In this document: positions 1 to 8,045 of the stretch, one piece after another
How positions within the stretch are numbered: position 1 is the first letter of the stretch
Layout: each line of letters starts with the position of its first letter
Assembly: GCA_900547345.1 (NCBI GenBank)
Contig: URGG01000077.1
Coordinates: 1 to 9,862, forward strand
Reading direction: 5' to 3'
DNA from: an uncultured Collinsella sp.
GTDB taxonomy: Bacteria > Actinomycetota > Coriobacteriia > Coriobacteriales > Coriobacteriaceae
DNA: 9,862 nt
Translations under genes and position numbers: made by a program
The notes under the pieces: generated by a model
Told to the model about the DNA's origin: nothing
The model's input: the letters and a program-made list of their open reading frames with translations, nothing else
Database searches by the model: none

Positions 1-146
1 ATGAACGGCCGGGGGGGCGGGTGGCGGGGGCCGCTGCCCCCGCCGATGCGGCCGCAGTCGCCGTGGTCGCCGCCGACGCCGAGGGCGATGTCGTCGTTGC
101 GGAGGCCGTCGCCGCCGCGGGCGATAGCGAGAAGGAAGGTGAGTAG
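1..146 (+). CDS. cydA: C-terminal end of the gene upstream of cydB, probably cytochrome bd oxidase subunit I
   Basis: An open frame enters from the left edge (first complete codon at 3) and stops at TAG 144-146, giving 47 visible residues. The tail is dominated by Ala, Val, Asp and Gly, ends in a short charged stretch (SEKEGE), and has the G-first, G/C-third codon pattern typical of real coding sequence in this genome. The stop lies two bases before the cydB start, and the cydB ribosome binding site sits inside its last codons, so the two genes are tightly linked. In the bd oxidase family the gene immediately before cydB is almost always cydA, the haem-bearing subunit I. The low-complexity tail has no diagnostic cydA motif, so the name rests on operon position. 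It would be a disordered cytoplasmic extension added after the last membrane helix. Confidence 0.6.
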   Translation, partial: ERPGGRVAGAAAPADAAAVAVVAADAEGDVVVAEAVAAAGDSEKEGE

Positions 147-148
147 CC

Positions 149-1183
149 ATGATGGAGTTCTTAAGCGTGCTGTGGTTCTTCCTCATCTTCGTGCTCATCG
201 CGGGCTATTTCGTGCTTGACGGGTTCGATCTGGGCATCGGCGTGCTGTCGCCCTTCATCGCGAAAAACGACGAGGAGCGCGCGGTGCTGCGCCGGGCCAT
301 CGGTCCTGTGTGGGACGGCAACGAGGTGTGGCTGCTCACGGCGGGAGGTGCGCTGTTCGCCGCCTTCCCGGACGCCTATGCCACGACGTTCTCCGGGTTC
401 TACCTGGCCGTCATGCTGGTGTTGTTCGGCCTTATCGTGCGCGCCGTGTCCTTCGAGTTCCGTGCCGGCGATCCGTCCTGGGGAAAGCTCTGGGACGCGT
501 GCTTCTTTGTGGGCTCGCTGCTTCCGGCGCTGCTGCTCGGCGTGGCGGTGGGCAACATCTTCGCCGGCATCCCCATGGACGCCGCGGGCGATTACGCCGG
601 CGTGCCTCTGATCGGCCTCATCACGCCTTTCACGCTGCTGACGGGGCTTTTGGGCCTGGCGATGTTTTTGGCCGCCGGCGCCTGCTGGGCCGCGCTGAAG
701 GCGCCGCTGCCCTCTTACCTTCAGGCCCGCGCCGCACGGCTGCGCCTGCCCCTGCAAGTGATCGCGCTTGTTCTGTTCGCCGTGGTGTCCGTGTACGCCC
801 TCGTTCTTGTCGGGCCCGAGATGGATCCGAACTTGGGCATCCTGCGGTGGCTGTTCGTGGCGCTGGTGGTGGTGGGGCTGCTGGCCTCGCTCGTCGTGGG
901 CAAGACGTCCGGGGACGACCTGAAGGCGTTTCTGGCTCAGTCCGCGTCCATGATCGCGCTCGTGGCGCTTCTGGCCTGTTCCATGTTCCCCGTGCTCGTG
1001 AACGCCACGGCCGATTCCGTGGGGCCGGCCATCACCTTGGCCAACGCCGCATCGTCGGAGCTGTCGCTCGCCTGGATGACCATCATCCTGTGCATCGGGC
1101 TTCCGCTCGTTCTCGTGTACCACGTGGTCATCTACCGCACCTTCCGCGGCCGCGTGAACCCCGCCGATCTGGAGGAGTACTAG
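149..1183 (+). CDS. cydB: Cytochrome bd ubiquinol/menaquinol oxidase subunit II
   Basis: Encodes a 344-residue polytopic membrane protein, close to the usual length for CydB, the subunit that pairs with CydA in the bd-type quinol:oxygen oxidoreductase. Family motifs are clear: FVLDGFDLGIGVL in the first helix (residues 21-33), IGPVWDGNEVWLLTAGGALF (51-70) with the conserved Asp56, the PDAYATTFSGFY segment (74-85), and the C-terminal block SMFPVLVNA (278-286) through SSELSLAWMT to YHVVIYRTFRGRV. About eight or nine hydrophobic spans are visible. Two adjacent ATG codons (149, 152) could start it; the Shine-Dalgarno-like GGAAGGTGA (134-142) serves either. In an anaerobe this high-affinity oxidase would remove traces of oxygen and conserve energy. 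No cydDC assembly transporter follows before the terminator at 1387-1423. Identity is very secure; the exact first codon is not. Confidence 0.97.
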   Translation: MMEFLSVLWFFLIFVLIAGYFVLDGFDLGIGVLSPFIAKNDEERAVLRRAIGPVWDGNEVWLLTAGGALFAAFPDAYATTFSGFYLAVMLVLFGLIVRAVSFEFRAGDPSWGKLWDACFFVGSLLPALLLGVAVGNIFAGIPMDAAGDYAGVPLIGLITPFTLLTGLLGLAMFLAAGACWAALKAPLPSYLQARAARLRLPLQVIALVLFAVVSVYALVLVGPEMDPNLGILRWLFVALVVVGLLASLVVGKTSGDDLKAFLAQSASMIALVALLACSMFPVLVNATADSVGPAITLANAASSELSLAWMTIILCIGLPLVLVYHVVIYRTFRGRVNPADLEEY

Positions 1184-1386
1184 TCTCTTCCGCGGCATTT
1201 ACCGGGGCGTTGCGGGGTGCTCGCTTGCATGGGCCGAAGTCTCCGCCATCATGTTTCTGGGGGAGGGGGCGGCCCGATGCCCGGGCCTTGTGAGTCTCGC
1301 ATTGGTGGGCGGCGATGTCTCGTCAGGAGAGGTGCCGCCATGATGCTTGGGTCTCGCGGGACGCTTCGTCGTTGTTGACGTACTTT
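1184..1386 (+). other. cydB 3' untranslated region with nested hairpins
   Basis: About 200 bases between cydB and its terminator hold no convincing gene. Two structures can be read directly. The first is a hairpin with stem GGCCCG/CGGGCC at 1271-1276/1282-1287. The second is a nested stem: GGCGGC (1308-1313) pairs with GCCGCC (1334-1339) and encloses TCTC/GAGA (1318-1321/1327-1330). The second structure buries the AGGAGAGG ribosome-binding-like sequence (1325-1332) in front of a possible 12-codon reading frame. No AT-rich promoter is evident, so transcription most likely comes from the cyd operon. It may be only a 3' UTR or a processed small RNA; function is unknown. Confidence 0.4.
1340..1378 (+). 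CDS. Possible 12-residue leader-type peptide
   Basis: ATG at 1340 opens a 12-codon frame (MMLGSRGTLRRC) ending at TGA 1376-1378. AGGAGAGG at 1325-1332 lies seven bases upstream, and the terminator stem starts nine bases after the stop. A ribosome-binding-like site, a minute frame and an adjacent intrinsic terminator is the layout of a leader peptide, but nothing beyond the terminator looks like a controlled gene: the next is at 2067, behind repeats. The start codon directly abuts a stem that could hide the binding site. It may well be chance. Confidence 0.18.
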   Translation: MMLGSRGTLRRC

Positions 1387-1423
1387 CGGGGAGGACCTGC
1401 TATGGCGGGCCCTCCCCGTTTTT
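1387..1423 (+). terminator. Intrinsic terminator of the cydAB operon
   Basis: CGGGGAGG (1387-1394) pairs perfectly with CCTCCCCG (1411-1418). After one A-C mismatch the stem continues as CCTGC/GCGGG (1396-1400/1405-1409, one T-G wobble), closing on a TATG tetraloop. Five T follow immediately (1419-1423). A 13-pair GC-rich stem with a T run is a textbook Rho-independent terminator on the + strand. It is the first strong one after cydB. Confidence 0.88.
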
Positions 1424-1453
1424 CCGCCGCTCTGTCCGGGCTACTTCGCACTT

Positions 1454-1599
1454 GCCTGCAGCTTGCGTTTGGCCTGGCCTGGCCCCCTCAGTCTGCAGTT
1501 TGCGCCCAGGTCTCCCCGGTTTCTCCTGCCTGCAGCTTGCGCCCGGATCCTTCTGGCCTATCTGCCTGCAACCCGCGCCCGGGCCTCCCCGATCCCGCT
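1454..1599. repeat. Degenerate 36-37-bp tandem array, four copies
   Basis: Four imperfect direct copies start at 1454, 1491, 1528 and 1564 (spacings 37, 37, 36). Each opens with a variant of GCCTGCAGCTTGCG and is followed by a C-rich stretch such as CCCAGGTCTCCCC or CCCGGGCCTCCCC. The copies are contiguous, with no unique spacers, and they differ from each other, so this is a decayed minisatellite and not a CRISPR array. Reading frames that cross it (Pro/Cys/Leu-rich) look like by-products of the repeat. It lies in a non-coding stretch between the cydB terminator and element E1. Confidence 0.75.
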
Positions 1600-1662
1600 G
1601 TTGGCTATTTTGCCTCTGGCGGTCTTGCTCCTGCCAACCTTTGCCAAATTCTCGGACGACAA

Positions 1663-1827
1663 TTTCGAGTTGTTAGGCTTTTGTTCGGCGCTATGCCGAG
1701 GTAGATCGCCATGACGTTCATCAATGCGTCCGAGCATGGTGAATACCCCCAGGTCAGAGATGTGATGTGGAAAATGAGATACCGTAGGGGGTGGGGCTGC
1801 TGTCTGCGAAACTCTAACAACTCGAAA
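1663..1827. repeat. Element E1: 165-bp element with perfect 14-bp inverted ends
   Basis: TTTCGAGTTGTTAG at 1663-1676 is matched exactly in inverted orientation by CTAACAACTCGAAA at 1814-1827. Just inside the left end is a hairpin TCGGC/GCCGA (1685-1689/1695-1699, 5-base loop). A second unit with the same ends and almost the same length is at 3307-3470. The 137-bp interior contains no gene and no transposase. No target duplication is evident in the immediate flanks. The size, inverted ends and second copy suggest a small non-autonomous mobile element (MITE-like) or a genome-wide structured repeat. The mobile interpretation is inference. Confidence 0.65.
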
Positions 1828-1878
1828 ATCTTGCGCCATTTTAGTTCACTGATTGAAATGCTTTGAGCCCAGATGGCA

Positions 1879-1941
1879 TGGGCTTCCGCTTGCCCTTGTG
1901 TGCTTTGATCCCGGACGGAGTGGGCCTCCGTTTGTCCTTGT
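1879..1941. repeat. Imperfect 21-bp direct repeat pair, 42-bp period
   Basis: Positions 1879-1899 and 1921-1941 are the same 21-bp sequence with 18 matches; both begin TGGGC and end CCTTGT, and the three differences are all C/T transitions. The interval start to start is 42 bp. It lies in non-coding DNA between E1 and the leader of the orphan nuclease gene. It may be a remnant of a further tandem array; no function can be assigned. Confidence 0.5.
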
Positions 1942-1981
1942 CCTGAGTTTGCCTCTGTGACCAATTGCTCGACTACCGCAT

Positions 1982-2066
1982 CTTTCGCAGACGAATTTCC
2001 CTCTGGTATATTTCGCTCGATTGTGATATAGCATACAGTAATACACTACTAAGTAAAGGAGGGGAA
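1982..2066 (+). promoter_or_regulatory. AT-rich leader and ribosome binding site of the orphan nuclease gene
   Basis: The 85 bases before ATG 2067 are markedly AT-richer than the surroundings, as expected for a local promoter. The best -10 candidate is TACAGT (2034-2039) with TTTCGC (2011-2016) as a weak -35 at 17-base spacing; TATATT (2008-2013) is an alternative -10. Neither pair is convincing alone. AAGGAGG (2056-2062), four bases before the ATG, is a strong Shine-Dalgarno sequence and fixes the start of the gene. Confidence 0.4.
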
Positions 2067-3179
2067 ATGCGGTGCATCTGCTTAAGTCATGAGACTGCTT
2101 TGGAATTCTGGAGGTTGTGGTCCGCTCGCAATGGCATTGCCTTGCATCTTTTCCATTGCCGTAAGACGATGCAGACCGATGATCTGCCTTTTCGGATCTT
2201 TCCGTCATCGGCCGTTCTGGTGGATTCGTCCTCAGCAAAACGCACCGTTGTCGAAATCATTGATGGTGCGCTAGAGGATGGTGTGCCGGAAGAACTCGCT
2301 GAGCTGCTTGGCGCTTGTCGCGTTGTCTTGTCGGAGACGCATTCGTCGAAGCGCTCGGAAGAGTCTGGAATCGCTGATAGTTCGAGTGGTGCCGGAAAAG
2401 TTCTCCATGTGCTCGGACATCGCAAGCCCGGGGTGCGTACTGCGGACGGGTTGACGTATCACCACAGCTCGGCAACATATCCGAAAGGGTCTTTCCCGAA
2501 AATCACGCGGGGTGTGTACGTTTGTGTTCCGGAACTCGTTTTTGCCCAGATGGCATCGTTGCTTCCCTTTGGCGCGCTTCTGTCATTGGGTTATGAGCTA
2601 TGCGGTTGCTATCCTGTCGAGGCCAGCGAGTATCTTGTGCGGCATCCGCTCTGCTCGCCGAATCGGCTGGTTGCCTTCTGCAGCCATTTGCGTGGCTTCA
2701 AAGGGTCGGCGGCAGCGAAGACGGCTGCGCGATACGTTCTGGCAAAGTCGGCTTCGCCAGCTGAGACGTCCTTGGCGATCATAGCGACTGCGCCACGTAA
2801 TTACGGCGGATTCGGCATGAGGGGTGCGCGTCTTAATGAGCCGGTCAAGTTGAGGCGAGAGGCGGAGCGCATTGCCCATGACTCGTCGTTGGTATGCGAT
2901 GTGCTATGGCCCGAGCGCGGTGTGGCACTTGAATACGATAGCTCGCAGTTCCATGGGAGCAGCTTGAGCCTTTCCCGTGATTCGCGTCGCAGGAGCGCGC
3001 TGGCTGCTCAGGGATTGGAGATAAGATCAATCACGGCGAGTCAGCTTGAGAATGTTTTCGAATTCCAAGAGACAATTCTGCATGCATTTCGCGCAGCTGG
3101 TTGTGATTTCAAGCGGCTCAACGGAAAGCAACTCGATCGCCATATGAGGCTTCGCAGCGAACTGCGCAAGTGCGTGTGA
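2067..3179 (+). CDS. Orphan protein with C-terminal DUF559/Vsr-like PD-(D/E)XK nuclease domain
   Basis: ATG 2067 is chosen because AAGGAGG (2056-2062) precedes it; an in-frame TTG at 1965 has no such signal. The 370-residue product is soluble, with no signal peptide or membrane span. Residues 1-40 (SHETALEFWRLW) and 128-182 (a GSFPKITRGVYVCVPEL block, then LSLGYELCGCY) resemble the N-terminal part of uncharacterised coriobacterial proteins distantly like AbiEi-type regulators. PRNYGGFGMRGARLN (243-257) leads into a C-terminal domain with VCDVLWPERGVALEYDSS (276-293): Asp278, Glu289 and Asp291 fit a PD-(D/E)XK active site. RDSRRRSALAAQGLEIRSIT (304-323) matches the helix and strand that end DUF559 and Vsr-like folds. 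A nucleic-acid-cleaving or defence-related role is inference; no partner gene is adjacent. Codons such as TTA, AGT, AGG and ATA contrast with the neighbours, suggesting transfer. The gene lies between elements E1 and E2. Confidence 0.75.
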   Translation: MRCICLSHETALEFWRLWSARNGIALHLFHCRKTMQTDDLPFRIFPSSAVLVDSSSAKRTVVEIIDGALEDGVPEELAELLGACRVVLSETHSSKRSEESGIADSSSGAGKVLHVLGHRKPGVRTADGLTYHHSSATYPKGSFPKITRGVYVCVPELVFAQMASLLPFGALLSLGYELCGCYPVEASEYLVRHPLCSPNRLVAFCSHLRGFKGSAAAKTAARYVLAKSASPAETSLAIIATAPRNYGGFGMRGARLNEPVKLRREAERIAHDSSLVCDVLWPERGVALEYDSSQFHGSSLSLSRDSRRRSALAAQGLEIRSITASQLENVFEFQETILHAFRAAGCDFKRLNGKQLDRHMRLRSELRKCV

Positions 3180-3306
3180 GGAGGTGGGGCGAAGCGGGCG
3201 GCCGAGGCGAAAGGCCGAGATGCGAGGCTGAACCAAATGCACTAACGCCATGACTTTGTTCATTTGTCATACCTGAGACAATGTCTGGTTTGGTTTGAGG
3301 CAAAAA
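3180..3306. other. Non-coding stretch between the nuclease gene and E2
   Basis: No gene and no clear intrinsic terminator is visible after TGA 3177-3179. There is a purine-rich run (3181-3230) with GGCCGAGGCGAAAGGCCGAG-type short repeats. ATGAC/GTCAT (3250-3254/3266-3270) could form a weak hairpin with an 11-base loop. How transcription of the nuclease gene ends is not evident. Confidence 0.35.
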
Positions 3307-3470
3307 TTTTGAGTTGTTAGACGTTTGCGGAGCTGGCGCTCGCATAAATCTGAAATCTAAACGACTGTATATGCTAAAGTATTTAAAAAATATCTTAATA
3401 CGTATATCAATCTCAAAACCACTACGGGGTAGAGTGATGTGAATTGGCTCTAAACTCTAACAACTCGAAA
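3307..3470. repeat. Element E2: 164-bp element with 14-bp inverted ends and an AT-rich core
   Basis: TTTTGAGTTGTTAG (3307-3320) and CTAACAACTCGAAA (3457-3470) are inverted with 13 of 14 matches, and the ends are those of E1. As in E1, a hairpin follows the left end: TGCG-g-AGC pairs with GCTCGCA (3326-3333/3338-3344). The right-hand 20 or so bases (ending AAACTCTAACAACTCGAAA) also match E1. The middle differs: 3345-3420 has only 18 G or C in 76 bases (about 24%), the lowest in the window. No open frame or transposase is inside. It is probably a second member of the same repeat family with a divergent interior. Confidence 0.65.
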
Positions 3471-3604
3471 AAAAGAAGCATCTGGTTAGGAGAGATTGGC
3501 CGGTGGTCGATTTCCAGCGATTTCCGCGAAGACTGTAAGGCTGTATGAGAGTGGGCTTTCGAGGGAGATGTCGTCGGGAAAAGCAGTGGCAACGATTGAA
3601 GAAG

Positions 3605-3830
3605 TGACGCGAAGGGCCGGGGTGTGACGGTGCAGGAGTGCGAAGGGGCCGGGGTGCGATGGCGCTGGAGCGCGAAGGGACTGGAGTGCGAAGGGGCCGG
3701 GGTGCGATGGCGCTGGGGTGCGAAGGGACTGGAGTGCGACGGGGCTGCGCCGCGAAAGGGGCCGGGTGCGACGGTGCGGGATGGTGCGGGACGGCACTGG
3801 ACGGCACAACCGGGCGCAACCGGGCGCAGA
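3605..3830. repeat. 16-bp tandem array (about ten units) with 10-bp repeats at its end
   Basis: From 3605 the sequence advances in 16-bp steps with consensus near RGTGCGAAGGGRCTGG: units start at 3605, 3621, 3637, 3653, 3669, 3685, 3701, 3717, 3733 and 3749 (the last has 17 bases). Units 3-5 (3637-3684) were duplicated as a 48-bp block (3685-3732) with two mismatches. After decayed copies, the 10-mer GACGGCACTG is partly repeated (3790, 3800) and CAACCGGGCG occurs twice in tandem (3807-3816, 3817-3826). Unit length is not a multiple of three, so all three frames stay open and give spurious repetitive ORFs on both strands. There are no unique spacers. It ends about 60 bp before the likely secA promoter. 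Confidence 0.85.
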
Positions 3831-3863
3831 AGGGGGTCTCGCCGCCTTGCAAACCCTGTGAAA

Positions 3864-3895
3864 TTGGGCGCGCCACCTGCGCTCTGTGGTAGAGT
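3864..3895 (+). promoter_or_regulatory. Candidate secA-prfB promoter
   Basis: TAGAGT (3890-3895) preceded by TG-G (3887-3889) is an extended -10 element. The nearest -35-like hexamer is TTGGGC (3864-3869) at 20 bases, longer than ideal, so recognition would rely on the extended -10. It would give a leader of roughly 115 bases before secA. It is the best match in the stretch between the tandem array and secA but is not proven. Confidence 0.35.
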
Positions 3896-3913
3896 GGAGC
3901 AGATTTGCACCGA

Positions 3914-3932
3914 GGCGGCCCGCGCGGCCGCC
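3914..3932 (+). promoter_or_regulatory. GC hairpin in the secA leader
   Basis: GGCGGCC (3914-3920) and GGCCGCC (3926-3932) form a perfect 7-bp stem with a CGCGC loop. No T run follows, so it is not an intrinsic terminator. It lies in the presumed secA 5' untranslated region, about 85 bases before the start codon. It may affect mRNA stability or translation, but no known secA regulator (such as a SecM-type arrest peptide) is recognisable here. Confidence 0.4.
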
Positions 3933-4016
3933 CAACGAAGGCGACGGGAGTTGTTGAAGGGGAGGCGATCGCCGACCCCATGACCGCTCGCCGACCACAG
4001 AAAGAAGACGCAACCT

Positions 4017-6772
<2,756 letters not shown>

Positions 6773-6773
<1 letters not shown>

Positions 6774-7921
6774 TGGCTGAGGCTTTAGAAGGAACGCCCG
6801 CCGAGCTGGACGCGTTTGCGGACCGGCTCGGCGAGGTCGAGTCGTATCTCCATTTGGACGAAAAGCGCACGCGCGTGACCGAGCTCGAGGCCAAAAGTGT
6901 TGCCCCTGGCTTTTGGGATGACGCCGACGCCGCCCGTGCCACCATGGAGGAGATCGCGCGTACCAAGGAAGATATCGCTGCCGTGGACACCGCGCGCGGC
7001 GAGCTTTCCGATGCCCGCGCCGCGCTGGAGCTTGCCGAGGAGATGGGGGATGACCCCGACGCCGTCGCCCTTCGCGAGGAGGCTACAGCCACGGCTGAGC
7101 GCCTGGCCCGTGCCATCGATGAGCTTGAGCTTTCGAGCTGGTTTACAGGTGAGTTCGATCACGGCGATGCCATTGTGACCATCAAGCCCGGACAGGGTGG
7201 TCTGGAGGCCCAGGACTGGACCTTCATGCTCTTTAAGATGTACATGAAGTACTGCCAGCGTCGCGGCTGGAAGGTCACCATCAACGACTGTCCCGCGGCC
7301 GAGGTCATCGGCATTGACCGTGCGACCTTTACCGTCGAGGGCAAGGACGCATTTGGCATGCTGCGCGCCGAGGCCGGCGTCCACCGCTTGGTTCGCATTA
7401 GCCCCACCGACGACAAGAAGCGCCGCCAGACCACGTTTGCCGGCGTCGAGGTCATCCCCGTGCTACCCGATGATATCGACATCGAGATCAGTCCCGACGA
7501 CATTCGCGTGGACGTGTACCACGCGAGCGGCCCGGGCGGTCAGGGCGTCAACACCACCGACTCCGCCGTGCGCGTGACGCATTTCCCCAGCGGCATTGTG
7601 GTCACCTGCCAAAACGAGCGCAGCCAGATCCAGAACAAGGCCGCGTGCATGCAGATCCTCAAGGCTCGCCTGTACGAGATTGAGCTCGAGAAGCGCGCCG
7701 AGGCCCTGGATGAGATTCGTGGACCCAAGACCACGATCGGTTTTGGCAACCAGATTCGCAGCTACGTGCTCTACCCGTACCGGATGGTCAAGGACCTACG
7801 CACGGGCGTGGAGACCAGCAATGTCGAGGCCGTTCTTGACGATGGCGACCTGGACCCGTTTGTTATTGGCTACCATCGCTGGGCGACCGGCAACGCCGAT
7901 GCAGAAGGCTCGGAGGTCTAA
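6773..7921 (+). CDS. prfB: Peptide chain release factor 2
   Basis: A 382-residue class I release factor that recognises UAA and UGA and triggers peptidyl-tRNA hydrolysis. The N-terminal helical domain ends near residue 120. GGLEAQDW (142-149) and the codon-recognition domain with GVHRLVRISP (202-211) follow. The catalytic GGQ is Gly255-Gly256-Gln257 in the actinobacterial-style context SGPGGQGVNTTDSAVR, and the C-terminus carries IRSYVLYPYRMVKDLRTGVET. The RF2 anticodon tripeptide, normally SPF, reads Ser210-Pro211-Thr212 here. The frame is continuous: there is no in-frame UGA and no CUUUGA slippery site, so the autoregulatory +1 frameshift known in Escherichia coli is absent, as in most actinobacteria. 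ATG 6773 shares its A with the secA stop codon and has AGGA (6762-6765) seven bases upstream, favouring coupled translation. Confidence 0.97.
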
Positions 7922-7963
7922 AACATCGGGTGGCTTCAAGCCGATGCCAAGCCCAACGGTTGG
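7922..7963 (+). other. Small hairpins in the prfB 3' untranslated region
   Basis: CATCGG/CCGATG (7924-7929/7941-7946) and CCAA-CGG-TTGG (7953-7963) are short stems just after the prfB stop. Neither is followed by a clean T run. They may stabilise the 3' end of the secA-prfB message. Confidence 0.3.
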
Positions 7964-7985
7964 ACGGGTTTGTATCCAGAATAAA

Positions 7986-8006
7986 CCCTGCGCAGGGGTG
8001 GTTTTT
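7986..8006 (+). terminator. Probable intrinsic terminator after prfB
   Basis: CCCTGCGCAGGG (7986-7997) is self-complementary, giving a five-pair stem with a two-base loop, or a slightly longer stem with wider loop and bulges. TTTTT follows at 8002-8006 after a short GTGG linker. The stem is short, so termination may be incomplete. It is one of two terminator-like structures between prfB and the YitT-family gene. Confidence 0.55.
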
Positions 8007-8020
8007 GTCCGGCGAATCGG

Positions 8021-8026
8021 TAGAAT
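8021..8026 (+). promoter_or_regulatory. Candidate -10 box ahead of the YitT-family gene
   Basis: TAGAAT at 8021-8026 differs from the consensus TATAAT at one position and lies between the two terminator-like hairpins. No good -35 is at the proper distance (TTGTCC at 8005-8010 is only ten bases away). If active, transcription would start near 8033 and run straight into the hairpin at 8046-8074. Confidence 0.35.
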
Positions 8027-8045
8027 CGAATACAAGAAGAAGTTC

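Noticed and set aside
161..1198. A 345-codon minus-strand frame over cydB
   Set aside because: His/Gln/Arg/Gly-rich shadow of a GC-rich membrane protein gene; no motif and no start signal.
1315..1704. Pro/Cys/Leu-rich + strand frames across 1315-1714
   Set aside because: They cross the terminator, the 37-bp array and the E1 end in several frames at once, with no ribosome binding site or family resemblance. They are by-products of repeats.
1605..1839. Minus-strand peptides sharing the string FELLEF at the ends of E1 and E2
   Set aside because: The shared peptide is just the translation of the 14-bp inverted end (TTCGAGTTGTTAGAGTTT) and changes meaning by frame. The rest of the two peptides is unrelated.
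1965..2066. Extended 404-residue version of the orphan nuclease starting at TTG 1965
   Set aside because: The extra 34 codons cover the AT-rich leader, have no ribosome binding site, and ATG 2067 has AAGGAGG at the right place.
1454..3830. CRISPR array
   Set aside because: Both repeat zones are contiguous degenerate tandem repeats without unique spacers, and no cas gene is in the window.
1424..3860. Insertion sequence or transposase gene in the island
   Set aside because: No DDE, tyrosine or serine recombinase motifs in any frame; only short inverted-end elements and the nuclease-like gene are present.
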